This document shows positions 44,262 to 54,800 of a stretch of 61,705 bases of DNA, one piece after another. This DNA is from Coriobacteriales bacterium (lineage in GTDB: Bacteria > Actinomycetota > Coriobacteriia > Coriobacteriales > UBA8131). The position numbers and the translations under genes are program-made. The notes beneath the pieces were generated by a model, which saw only the letters and a program-made list of their open reading frames with translations, ran no database searches and was not told the DNA's origin. The first letter of the stretch is position 1; every line of letters starts with the position of its first letter. The DNA lies in the NCBI GenBank assembly GCA_031277035.1, contig JAISLY010000014.1:1-61705 (forward strand), in the 5' to 3' direction.

Positions 44262-44492
44262 ATGGATCCGATTCTTGCTGAGATATACAGCACCGTGTTT
44301 GCGGCCGCTCCCTATGTCATCGGTGCCTATCTGCTGATGTGGCTTGTGCTCTTTACCTACGTGCTCATCGTCGTGGGCGGCCTGAAGCGTACCGAGAGGC
44401 GAATGGCGGCTCTTGAGGAGGCCCTGGCTCTCCAGCAGACCGTGCCACAGACCGTGCCACAGGTCGTGCCACAACAACAGGACACGCCCTGA
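44262..44492 (+). CDS. ccmD: CcmD-like small membrane protein
   Basis: 76 residues directly after ccmC (one-base gap). One membrane helix (about 17-39) and a C-terminal cytoplasmic coil with repeats of QTVPQ. CcmD stabilises the CcmABC-CcmE complex and is too short for sequence-only recognition; position and topology carry the call. It is convergent with ecfT, only 30 bases apart; a 7-bp stem at 44506-44522 may act as a weak shared terminator. Confidence 0.7.
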   Translation: MDPILAEIYSTVFAAAPYVIGAYLLMWLVLFTYVLIVVGGLKRTERRMAALEEALALQQTVPQTVPQVVPQQQDTP

Positions 44493-44522
44493 CCGAACGC
44501 ATTCTACGAGGCGTCGCTTCGT

Positions 44523-45407
44523 CTACAGCACAACAATCATGAGAATCAGGAGCGCCGCCATCACAAGGCTTGCGACAAGATCGCGCAGCTCCATTCTCAG
44601 CACGTGATAGTGCGTGCGATTGCCCCCTCCGTGATAGCAACGACTCTCCATCGCCACCGCGAGATTCTCCGCGTGATAAAAGGATTGGGCAAACAGCGGC
44701 ACCAGCACCGGCACAATCGCGCGAAGACGCCGGAGCGGTCCTCCGCTGTCAAAGACGGCTCCCCGCGCAATCTGCGCCTTGCGGATACGGTCAAACTCCT
44801 CCAGCAGGGTTGGGATGAAGCGCAGGGCGATATTGACCATCATCGAAATCTCAAAGGCCGGCACGCCGAAGCGTTCAAAGGGGGCGAGCATCGAGGCGAT
44901 GGCGTCGGTCAGTGCGATTGGCGAGGTCGTGAGGGTGAGCAGGGTTGCCGCGATGAACAGCAGAAAGAGGCGTACGCTCATAAAAAGGCCGCGATGCAGG
45001 CCCTCATCGGTGACCAGGAGCGGCCCGGCGTGCACGAGCGCTGTGCCATCTGGGACGAACAGCGCATTCATGAGCAGGGGGAATATGAGCAGGAAGGACA
45101 GGGGTGCGAAGGCCTTGAGAACCGTGCGCAGAGGAACGTGGGAGAGGCCGACGAAGGCAAGCACGCCAAGCAGGAGCAGCCCAAGGCCCCAAAAGTCGTC
45201 GGCTAAAAAGACGCTTGCAATCCATACGATGAGCAGGGTCAGCTTGACGCGCGGATCGAGCCTGTGGAGGACTGATGTCGTGTGGTGGTACTGTCCGATG
45301 GCGATATCAAAGGCCACGCGCGGCCTCCCTGCCATCTGCCCTGCCATCTGCCCTGCCATCTGCCCTGCAATCTGCCCTGCCATCTGCCCTGCAGTCGCCT
45401 TTGCCAT
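44523..45407 (-). CDS. ecfT: ECF transporter T component
   Basis: 294 residues. EcfT transmembrane scaffold with about five membrane helices and the two coupling-helix Ala-Arg-Gly type motifs: IARGAVF and MESRCYHGG. It links S components to the EcfA ATPases. The start at 45407 lies 101 bases inside ecfA2 and opens a run of AGQM repeats (residues 7-27); starts at each repeat ATG are possible. No S component is encoded in this operon. Confidence 0.88.
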   Translation of the reverse strand: MAKATAGQMAGQIAGQMAGQMAGQMAGRPRVAFDIAIGQYHHTTSVLHRLDPRVKLTLLIVWIASVFLADDFWGLGLLLLGVLAFVGLSHVPLRTVLKAFAPLSFLLIFPLLMNALFVPDGTALVHAGPLLVTDEGLHRGLFMSVRLFLLFIAATLLTLTTSPIALTDAIASMLAPFERFGVPAFEISMMVNIALRFIPTLLEEFDRIRKAQIARGAVFDSGGPLRRLRAIVPVLVPLFAQSFYHAENLAVAMESRCYHGGGNRTHYHVLRMELRDLVASLVMAALLILMIVVL

Positions 45408-46263
45408 GATCAGCGCCCTGCTCAGGGCGTACCGCCGCGACTATCGCGTCTGCCAGAGCGTTAAGCGTCAATATCCCCTGCGGCAGAGGAAGGCCGCTTT
45501 TACGCAGACTGGCGGCATACTCCTCGGATTTCGGCACGCCGAGATTGATCGCACGCAGTTCGTCGGTGTGCGAGAAGACCTCGGAGGGATGACCCTGCAT
45601 GACACAGGAGCCGTCCCTGAGCACGAGCACTTCCTGTGCAAAGCGTGCGATGTCATCCATGTCGTGCGAGACCATGACGATGGACATGCCCAGCTGACAG
45701 AAACGCTCGATGGTGGCAAGCATCCCCAGTCTGCCCGCGGGGTCAAGGCCGGCGGTCGGTTCGTCTAAGATGAGCACACGCGGCTCGGTGGCAATGACGC
45801 CCGCCAGGGCCACCCGCCGCTTTTCTCCACCTGAGAGGTCAAAGGGCGAGAGCGTTGCAAAGCGCTCGTAATCCAGCCCCACGAGCTTTAGGGCGCGCCG
45901 TACCCGCTGCTCGACCTCCTCGCTGTCCATGCCGGCGTTGCGCGCACTAAAACCCACGTCCTGGGCGACTGTTGGAGCAAACAGCTGGTGCTCGGGGTAT
46001 TGGAAGGCCATGCCCACCTCGGTGTGCAGGCGACGGCGCGTCTGCTTGAGCGCGATATCTGCGCCATCCAGCAGGATACGGCCAGCGGTGGGGGAGAAGA
46101 GGCCACACATCAGCTGCAGAAGCGTCGATTTCCCCGAACCGGTGTGCCCGATGATGCCAAGAAATCCGCCCTCGCGAAGTTGGAGCGAAATCTCCTTCAG
46201 GGCCTCAACGTTCCCCTCGTGAGAGCGGTAGGTATAACTCACCTGCTCAAGTACAAGCGGCAC
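45307..46263 (-). CDS. ecfA2: ECF transporter ATPase EcfA2
   Basis: 318 residues. ABC ATPase with Walker A GHTGSGKST, LSGGEKRR signature and Walker B VLILDEPTAGLDP. The GTG start at 46263 follows AAGGAGGAGCT and overlaps ecfA1 by 25 bases. The C-terminal 30 residues are RADG repeats from the 12-bp repeat block. With EcfA1 and EcfT it forms the energising module for vitamin uptake. Confidence 0.92.
   Translation of the reverse strand: MPLVLEQVSYTYRSHEGNVEALKEISLQLREGGFLGIIGHTGSGKSTLLQLMCGLFSPTAGRILLDGADIALKQTRRRLHTEVGMAFQYPEHQLFAPTVAQDVGFSARNAGMDSEEVEQRVRRALKLVGLDYERFATLSPFDLSGGEKRRVALAGVIATEPRVLILDEPTAGLDPAGRLGMLATIERFCQLGMSIVMVSHDMDDIARFAQEVLVLRDGSCVMQGHPSEVFSHTDELRAINLGVPKSEEYAASLRKSGLPLPQGILTLNALADAIVAAVRPEQGADHGKGDCRADGRADCRADGRADGRADGREAARGL
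45329..45394 (-). repeat. 12-bp tandem repeat shared by ecfT start and ecfA2 end
   Basis: Five units of ctgccatctgcc (plus strand) at a strict 12-base period with one substitution. In one minus-strand frame they encode AGQM repeats (start of EcfT), in another RADG repeats (end of EcfA2). Unit gain or loss keeps both frames. Confidence 0.92.
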
Positions 46264-47069
46264 AGCTCCTCCTTCAGCTCCTCGGGCGTCACGGTTTCGG
46301 GTACTTCGATGCCCCGCGAGCGCAGTTCCTCGGCAAGCAGCAGCGAGAAGGGTACGTCAAGGGCAAGTTCGCGCAGCCGGTCTTTGTGCGAGAAGACCTC
46401 CACGGGCGTGCCCATCATCGCAAGCCGTCCCTGCTCAAGAACCAGCACGCGCTCGGCGAGGGTGGCCTCCTCCATGAAGTGGGTGATGAGAATGACCGTC
46501 ATGCCCTCCCGGGAGAGTTCGCGGACGATGCGGCGGATGCCGCGCCGCCCACGGGCGTCGAGCATGGCGCCCGGTTCATCCAATATGAGCACGTCGGGTC
46601 GCATGGCCAGAAGTCCGGCCAGACAGACGCGTTGCTTCTGTCCGCCGCTGAGATGTGCGGGGTTTCGCTGGGAGAAGTCGGTCATCGCCACGGCGCCCAG
46701 GGCCTCGTCCACGCGCTCAATAATCTCCTCGTGGGCAAGGGCGAGATTTTCCGGGCCAAACGCCACATCGTCCGCTACGACGCTTGTGACCATCTGAGCA
46801 TCGGGATTCTGAAAGAGGTAGCCGGCGCATGAACGTATCTCAAAAAGGGTCTTTTCGTGTGAGGTATCCAGGCCGACGGTCAGCACCTGCCCAGAGTCCG
46901 GTGTGAGCAGGGCGTTGATGTGCCGGGCGAGTGTGGACTTTCCGGATCCGTTTGCGCCGATGACAGCGACAAATTCGCCGCGCTCGATTGTAAAGGAAAT
47001 ACCGTCGAGCGCAGGGGCGTCCTGCGCCTCATAGGCGTAGATGACCTGCTTGAACTCAACGATAGCCAA
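46239..47069 (-). CDS. ecfA1: ECF transporter ATPase EcfA1
   Basis: About 276 residues. ABC ATPase with Walker A GANGSGKST, signature LSGGQKQR and Walker B VLILDEPGAMLD; the residue after DEP is Gly instead of the usual Thr. The start proposed is TTG 47069, giving LAIVEFKQVIYAYE; the in-frame ATG at 47093 is part of the conserved GGATGG end of the FMN aptamer and is unlikely to be used. The purine run GGGGGG before the TTG could serve as SD and can pair with CCCC next to it, giving a way for the riboswitch to control initiation (inference). Confidence 0.88.
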   Translation of the reverse strand: MAIVEFKQVIYAYEAQDAPALDGISFTIERGEFVAVIGANGSGKSTLARHINALLTPDSGQVLTVGLDTSHEKTLFEIRSCAGYLFQNPDAQMVTSVVADDVAFGPENLALAHEEIIERVDEALGAVAMTDFSQRNPAHLSGGQKQRVCLAGLLAMRPDVLILDEPGAMLDARGRRGIRRIVRELSREGMTVILITHFMEEATLAERVLVLEQGRLAMMGTPVEVFSHKDRLRELALDVPFSLLLAEELRSRGIEVPETVTPEELKEELCRLYLSR

Positions 47070-47079
47070 AGGGGAGCCC

Positions 47080-47240
47080 CCCGTTTCTTCCATCCGGACT
47101 GTGACCGTCGGTCCCAGATTCGCACTGGGTCAGCCGTGCTTTTGCGACGGCTCGCGGACTTACGGCAGGCCACAGAGCAAGCGGCTCTGGCGCCGTTTAC
47201 CACCGGTGAGGACTTTCACCTCGCCCTGAAACAGACACGG
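47080..47240 (-). promoter_or_regulatory. FMN riboswitch (RFN element)
   Basis: The minus strand carries the conserved FMN aptamer blocks in order: AGGGCGAGGTGAAAGTCC then ACCGGTGGTAA, AGTCCGCGAGC, GACCCAGTGCGAATCTGG and ACCGACGGTC, ending in AGTCCGGATGG. A closing P1 helix can pair GTTTC with GAAAC at the ends. It lies directly before ecfA1, implying repression of the ECF module when FMN is abundant, and so riboflavin uptake as the principal role. No strong T-run terminator follows, so translational control is more likely. Confidence 0.93.
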
Positions 47241-47352
47241 AGAATCTTACCACAATTCTCAGATGTGCCCGGCTGCGCCTGACTGCGCCCGGCTGCGCTG
47301 GGCTGCTTTCGGGCTGCGCCTACACCGTTCTCTGAAGTTCTTTGCGTCTCGT

Positions 47353-47382
47353 GTCACAATCATCCCACTCACCTGCTAGAAT
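47353..47382 (+). promoter_or_regulatory. Promoter candidate for the MORN-RHS operon
   Basis: TGCTAGAAT (47374-47382) is an extended -10, with GTCACA (47353-47358, four of six -35 bases) 18 bases upstream. It would give a 65-base leader before the GTG at 47455. The neighbouring 47260-47330 contains ggctgcgc short repeats and no gene. Confidence 0.5.
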
Positions 47383-47454
47383 GGAGCGATATGAAGGGGC
47401 AGGCACCGCAACCGAAATGAACGGCTGTTCGGTGTCCTGACGGGAAGAGGATCA

Positions 47455-48894
47455 GTGCCCGGCGCTGCGTATCTCGTCGTGTTATCCGTGTGGGCCTTGG
47501 CATCGGCAGGTGCCATCACTCTCGTCATTTACGCAAAAAAGCATGCCACTTCCCTTTGGTACAAGGCCTCCCTCGCTGGCTTTTTCAGTATCACCGCAGC
47601 ATCCGTTGCATTTTTTGCCGTCGGCGCTTCTGTCGGCGATATTTTCGCCAAGACGCCCGATCCTTACTTTGAACCTGGCCTAAACGGCTGGTATGCCGAG
47701 CGACCCACAACTCAAGGTGGCACCTACACCGGAGAGTTCAAAGATGGTCTTTTTCACGGGAGCGGTGAGCTGATTGACGCTGATGGATCGGTCTATACGG
47801 GCGAGTTCGCTTTTGGCAGGCGCACCGGCGAGGGCAGCTGTACGTTTGCCAACGGAGAGCGATACAGCGGCCAGTGGGAAGATGATCTGCAGGATGGCTT
47901 CGGCACCTGTATCTTTGTTAACAATGAGCGTTACGTAGGCCAGTGGCAGGCTGGGCGCATGAGCGGCCAAGGGATCTTTACCTATGTAGATGGCTCGATC
48001 TATGAAGGAACGTGGCAAGACGACCTCTGGGATGGCCAGGGCGTCTGCACCTCAAGTGAAGGCTGGATCTATGAGGGCAGCTTCGTTCAAGGCGTCCGGG
48101 TCGGGCAGGGTACGCTTAGCTATGCGGATGGCTCTGTGTACGAGGGAGCTTTCAAAAATGGCCTGCCTGAAGGCTTGGGGGCCTTTTCTCCCGCATCTTC
48201 AGCCACCTCGTCAGTCGCCTATACCGGCTCTTGGGAGCGTGGCATACGTCAGGGCCAGGGGACGCTTACCTGGGCGGACGGCTCAGTCTATGAAGGAATG
48301 TTTTTCGCCGATCTTCCCAACGGGCAGGGCAGCTTTTCGTCAAAGGAGGGCTGGGTGTATACAGGCTCGTTTGCAGATGGCCTCAGATCGGGTCAGGGTA
48401 CGCTTACCTGGGCAAATGGCTCGATCTACGAAGGCCAGTGGAAAGACGATGCACGCCATGGGCACGGCAAACTCCAAAGCAGTGCGGGATGGATTTACGA
48501 AGGTTCCTGGGAACAGGATCAGCGTTGCGGGCAAGGAAGCTACCAGTATGCTGACGGCTCGATTTATGTGGGTTCATGGAAAGACAATCTTGAGAATGGG
48601 CAGGGGTGCTTCAGCAGCTTTGAGGGATGGATCTATAACGGAAAATGGCGTGATGGCGCACGAAACGGGCTTGGCATCATGACCTATGCGGATGGCTCCA
48701 CCTATAGCGGAAAGTGGGTGGAAAATATCAAAAGTGGCCAGGGCACGCAGACGTATGTGGATGAACAGGGTATTTACTTCGGCAGTTATACGGGGGCCTT
48801 TGAGGCAAACAAGCGCAATGGACAAGGCACTTTTACCTACGCATCGGGTGCACTCATAAGTGGCTTGTGGCGCGACGATAGCTTTGTTGGATGA
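47455..48894 (+). CDS. Membrane-anchored MORN-repeat protein
   Basis: 479 residues from GTG 47455 after GAAGAGG. Two membrane helices (about 4-26 and 38-60) are separated by a Lys-rich loop, which by the positive-inside rule places the C-terminal part outside. From about residue 88 to the end there are some 17 MORN repeats of 23 residues (pattern YEG.W..G...GQGT..YADG). MORN repeats form elongated beta-hairpin rods that bind lipids or proteins. Its stop overlaps the start of the giant RHS gene (ATGA), so the two are almost certainly made together and probably interact; an adaptor, anchor or chaperone role is inferred. Confidence 0.9.
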   Translation: MPGAAYLVVLSVWALASAGAITLVIYAKKHATSLWYKASLAGFFSITAASVAFFAVGASVGDIFAKTPDPYFEPGLNGWYAERPTTQGGTYTGEFKDGLFHGSGELIDADGSVYTGEFAFGRRTGEGSCTFANGERYSGQWEDDLQDGFGTCIFVNNERYVGQWQAGRMSGQGIFTYVDGSIYEGTWQDDLWDGQGVCTSSEGWIYEGSFVQGVRVGQGTLSYADGSVYEGAFKNGLPEGLGAFSPASSATSSVAYTGSWERGIRQGQGTLTWADGSVYEGMFFADLPNGQGSFSSKEGWVYTGSFADGLRSGQGTLTWANGSIYEGQWKDDARHGHGKLQSSAGWIYEGSWEQDQRCGQGSYQYADGSIYVGSWKDNLENGQGCFSSFEGWIYNGKWRDGARNGLGIMTYADGSTYSGKWVENIKSGQGTQTYVDEQGIYFGSYTGAFEANKRNGQGTFTYASGALISGLWRDDSFVG

Positions 48895-51800
48895 ATGCCA
48901 TGCAGACCGAAAGTAAAAAGATCGCGATACAGGCGACACCGGTCGCCTCGATGGCAGTCCAGTGCATTCTTGTCGTGTGCCTTGCTGTGCTGAGCGCCCT
49001 TTGCGTGGCACTGCTTTCCGGCCTTGTCGCTGTTGTTCTGGTCGGTCTTGCGGCTGCTTCCCTCGGAATCGATCGCATCCAGGGAATCACCAGCGCCAGT
49101 GCGCTTGTCCTGACCTTGGCAGCAGCGCCGGTATTGTTTCATGCCCTGTTTGTCTGCCTGCAGAAAAAAACAGGGACCCGCCTTTGGATAAGAGCCTCAT
49201 ATCTAACCCTGAGAGCCGCGTATCCGCGCCTTTTGGTCTTTCTTATCTCTTGCCTTGCTGGCGGCTGGCTTACCACCCTTGTCTTTGAACGGCTGGTGCA
49301 CACAGGGCTTTTGTGGGGCGTGAGAACAGCCGTGCTGCTTCTTATCGGAGTGGCCGCTATCTTGCTGATGTATCGAAGTTATCTCCCCAGAAAACGACGG
49401 CCGAGGTCTGGCGCGAGGCCAAAATCGGGCTTCGGTTCAAAATCGGGCGTTGGGCCAAAACAAGACCCTGCCTTTGTAGGCGCCCAAAGCGCAGAGCCAA
49501 GATCCTGTCGCTTTGCGTCCACCCCCGGCTTTGAACCTGTCGTCATCCCTGCGTATACCACGGGTTTTGGGCACAAGGCACTTCGCGTCTTTCTTGCTCT
49601 GCTTCTTTTTGCCGGCTCCATTCCCTCGCTTTGGCTTTACCTCTTCTCTGGAGCTACGCAGGCCTGGGCTACAGAAGCTGCCCCTCTTACGGAGTTTTCC
49701 GGCGAACAGCCTGTCCCTAACACCTATGAAGAACCGACTGACACAACGCAGCAGGAAGCACAACGGGAAGCACAGCAGGACGCTGAAGAGTTTGAGCAAC
49801 TCGCTCTTCCTCTCAAGGAACCAGAAGTCATCGCGCAAAGTGAGCCTGAAGGAGCGGCCGGCGAACTGTTCCACGATCGCTATTCGACGACCTATCAAAA
49901 CAGTGACGGCACGTATACCACTCGCATCCAAAACGACCCGCTCACCTATACCGACGAGGCTGGCGCCGAGCACGACATCAACAACACCCTGATTGACACC
50001 GGAATGTCCTTTGTCAACGCGGCGAACTCCTATCACATCACTCTGCCCAAGGAAGGCGGCAGTATAACGTTTGAGAAGGATGGCTACGCCCTGCAACTTG
50101 TGCCCCTGTTTGGAGAGTTGAACAACCCGATTGTGCGCGAAAACGCTGTACGCTACAACAATGTCGCACACAACATCGATGTCCAGTACACCATCTGGGG
50201 TGCCGAAGTAAAAGAGGACATCATCCTCGCCAGCCCCGTAGCTTTCGATTGTTTTGAGTATGAGCTTGCCGCAGAAGGTATCGAGTTTCAACTTGAGGAC
50301 AATGTCGTGCGGGGCTTTGTTGCAAACGGTACAGAAGGTGAGCGAAGCGAGTCGATATTTACCATCGATGCCCCCCTGATGAGTGATGCTGCAGGAGCCG
50401 TTTCAGAAAAGATTACCCTTGAGCTTGAGATAAGCGATGCACACACCCTCCTGCGTCTTATCCCCGATGCGCAGTGGCTTTCAGCCTTCGAGCGCGTCTG
50501 GCCCGTTGTCATCGACCCCTCGCATCCGCTTCGAGGAAGCAACCTTACCCAGGGAACCGTTCAGGCCTTTGCGGGCTATTTTTCAGGTCCTGACCTGGAA
50601 CACCGTATGCCGTATCTGTATGTTGGCTTTGAACAAGGGGAGCTGGTTGCGACAGCGGACATCAAGTACGGCCAGTGCTGGTCGTATATCGAGATAGGCG
50701 ACATTTCCTCTCTGGTTGCTGACCTGCCTGAGCGTGCGATACTGTCGGCTACGCTGAGCGCCTGGAAATACAGCGGCCCCGGTGGTGGCGGCATCGATGC
50801 CAAGATGATTGTAGCGCCTTGGTCTGGAGACGGGCGACGTACTTGGAACAATCGGCCACAGGGCGGTGGGCTGACCTACCTGGACCGCAAATATCCCTCA
50901 TCGGCCTCTGGCTGGCTTCGCTTTGACATCACCGATGCGTTTAAGGAATGGAATCGCGAGCCTGCCACCAATCGCGGCCTCATGCTCACACCCGCATCTG
51001 AGGCGCAGGGGGCCGTCGCAATCTCGGGCAGCGGTAACGTCCATGGACAACAGGCGCTTTATATCGATCTGGCCTGGACGGTGCCCCAACCAGTCGAAGA
51101 AGATATGGCCCTTGATACCCCGATGGTCAATCTGCGCCCTTTGACCTACAAAGATACAAACGGTATGCAAAATCTGGTCGGCCTTTTTGCCGATGGCCTC
51201 GTGCGGCCCGCACTTGAGGTTGACTACACGCTCGAGCGCCTTGAGGGTGATACGGAGACCCCGACTGTCACAAGCATGAGCACAGGCACCTATCCTAAAG
51301 CCGAATACGAGCCCGACTATCCCAACTCAGATCTCTTCACCGATCAACTTGTCTTTACCCTGGGTTATCGTGAGCTTTATGAATCAAACTGGCAAACGGA
51401 ACTCATCATGGGCGACCAGTTTGAGTTTGACACTTTATATCGGATGCGTGCCCAGGGTACGCGCGTCTATGACGTGTGGGCAAATCCCGATAATGTCTTT
51501 GAGCAGACACCGTGGGGAGAATCTGACCGCTTTTTGGTCTACCAGTTCAAAGAGCAGGACACGCTTCCCTATGTGGCGGCCTACTACGGCGTCTCACGCG
51601 AGCAGATAGCGCTTGACAACCGCATCGGCGATGATTTGGCCATGCCGGCTAACACCTTTTTCATCAGAGACCCCAAGACCACCATACCCTATAGCCGTCC
51701 TGACGAGCTGACCCTTGCGCACAAACGCGCGCTCATCTACGCGAATATGGGGAGAAGCCAGGTTTCAGAGTTTGATATGGAGCCGGTGAATATGAACACC

Positions 51801-54800
51801 GGCAACTTCTATCTGGAACAAGTCGATGCGACAAGCAGCGAGTATGGTACGCCTTTTGTCCTCACGCGCTCATACAACGCGCTGGCTCCGCAGGCGGCGG
51901 GGCCCTTTGGGCGGGGGTGGGCAAGCGCTTTTCAGCAGGTGCTGACCGGGCGTTCGGACGGCAGTGTGACTTGGGTCGCCGAGGATGGCAGGCATCTCGT
52001 TTTTACAAAAACCGATGTCGGCTGGGCAGGTCCAGCCGGCTCAGGCCTTGTGCTTGAAAGATACGCGAACGACGACCCCCATCTGCTTACTTGGAAGATC
52101 ACAAAGCCTGATGGTGTGGTGCTGACGTTTGATTCCTACGGCATCTTGAGCGCGATGACCGATTCCGGGGGGCTTGTGACCGCCATCGCATACGACGCAG
52201 ACTATCGCATGGATTGCATAATCACCGCTTCGGGCAGGACATACGATGTCTCGACAGACGGGCAGGGGCGTATCAGCACTGTCGCTTTGCCAAATGGCGC
52301 TTTATTGCACTATGAATACGACGCTCAAGGCTATCTCACATCGTTTACCGATGCGGATGGCGCCACTGTCCGCTATGAGTACGATGAGCACGGACAGATG
52401 TCGACTGTCTATGATGGCAGAGGTGTACGGATAATCGCAAACGAGTACGATGACCAGGGACGCGTTATCGTACAGACAGATGCCCTCGGCGCTAGCTCGA
52501 CGGTAAGCTACACGGACGGTCAGACCACGCTCATCGACGCGACGGGCACACCGACTGTCTATTGCTACGACGAGCGCTTTCAAACGACCTCGATTGAGCG
52601 GGCTGGCATACTCCAGACTAAAAACTACAATGAGGCAGGTCAGCTCATCTCCCAAACCGATGGAGTGGGGCGCATGACCTCGTATGCCTATGACGCATCT
52701 GGCAATATCGGAAGAATCACGCGCTCGGATGGCAGCTTTCAGCAGATTGACTACAATGAACTTTCGCTTCCTGTGCGCATACGCGACTTTGACGGCAGCA
52801 TCACGACCAACAGCTACGATGCACAGGGAAACCTCATTTTGCGCACCAACCCGGATGAAACGACGGTTTCTTACACCTACGATGCGTACGGACGCATGTC
52901 GTCGCTTATCGACGAGGCGGGCAATACGACAACCTTCGCCTGGAACGGCACATCCTCACTAATCACAACCGATGCCGCGGGAAACGTCTCTATCTCGTAT
53001 TATGACAGCATGGGGCGCCTGATAAACGAGGTTGATGCAGAAGGCATCGAGCACAAGGTGATGTATTCCCCCGCGGGACGACAGACAGGCACCTGGCAAA
53101 CGGGCGGTATCGCCACCGCCTACATCTATGACGCGGCGGGCAACTGTGTTGCTATGACCGATGAGAGAGGCGTCTTTTCGAGCTATTCCTATGATGCGGC
53201 AAACCGACTCATTGAGGCGGCGGGACCGGAGGGATCACGCATAGGCTATGCCTATGACGCGCTGGGCAACAAAACCTCTGAGACGGATTCGCTTGGCAAT
53301 ACAACATCTTACACCTACGATGCGCACGGCAATCTCCTTACCACCACCGGCGCAATCGGCAACACGCAGACAAACACTTGGGATGGGGCCGGGCGTCTTG
53401 TCTCGACGGTTGACGCTTCGGGGGCTATGAGCACCTACGCATATGCGGGCGCAATCGACAAGGCCATCGCCGTCACATCGCCCGCAGGAACAAACACCTT
53501 TGTCTTTGACGCAGCGGGCCGGGAACTGGAATACCACGGAGCCGATGGCAGCGTACGTCAAAATGTCTGGGATGAGGTCGGACGTCTTGCAAAGACAACC
53601 GACGCAGCCGGCCTTGTCACCTCCTATACCTACGACGCGTGCGGAAACCTCGTGGCAATAGAGGACAGCGCGGGGCGAACCGAGCGGCACACCTTTGATG
53701 CGACGGGCAATATGACAAGCCTGACCGATGGTGAAGGCAACCTCACCCGATATGTCTATGACGGCGCCGGGCGCCTGACTTCCGTTATTGCACCGGGCAA
53801 TTTGACGTGGACATATGCGCTCGATCCGACCGGAAACGTCACCGAGCTCACCCGCCCAGACGGCTCTGCCCTGCGCTTTGTCTACGATGCTGCTGGCAAC
53901 ATGACAAGCGCGTATGACGCAGCAGGCAATACGACCGAATACCACTACGACGACATCGGCAACCTCAAAGCGACCGTTGATGCCCTCGGTGCGACTTTGA
54001 CCTATGCCTGGGATGCCAACCAGCGTCTCATCGAACAGACCGGCGCACTCTCGCAGACCGTCTCCTACTGCTACGATGCGGCAGGGCGCCCGGTTTGCCT
54101 GATCGATGAGCGTGAAGGAGTCTCTACCCTTGAGTATGACGTGGCAGGGCGCATCGTAAAAATCACGGGGGCTGACGGCTCGGTTGCAACTACTGAATAC
54201 GATGCGGCAGGGCGCATCGTAAAGACTGTGGACGCGGCCAGCCTTATCACGCAGTACGAATACGACGCCTTTGGAAACCTTGTGCGCCAATACGACAACG
54301 CTGGCTATGACGTGCGTTTTTCCTATGACAACGCCGGGCGCCTTATCGAGCAGACCGACGCCTTGGGGCGCGTCGCGACCTTTGTGTGGGATTCGGCGGG
54401 CCAGCTTGTCCAGACTACTGACTTCAACGGGGATACAACTTCGCTTGACTATGACCTTGCCGGTCGCGTAGTGCGCACCCAAAAGAGCACGGGCGAAGAT
54501 GTCTCCTGTGTGTATGACGAGGCGGGAAACCTCATGCGCGAGACCGATGCCTTTGGTCGGGAGACGAATTACACTTACAATGCGCTTGGCCAGATGCTGA
54601 CGAGGACCGACGCGGCAGGCAACACCTGGGAATATGTTTGGGATACGACGGGCAACTGTATATCGGTCACAGACCCAGAGGGCATCTGTACCCAAAGCGC
54701 ATATGACGCAGCAGGGCGGCTCATATCCGAGATCGACGGACTCGGCGCAATAAGGGCCTACGCGTACGACCTCGCTGGTCGCCTTCTCAAAAGCACGGAG

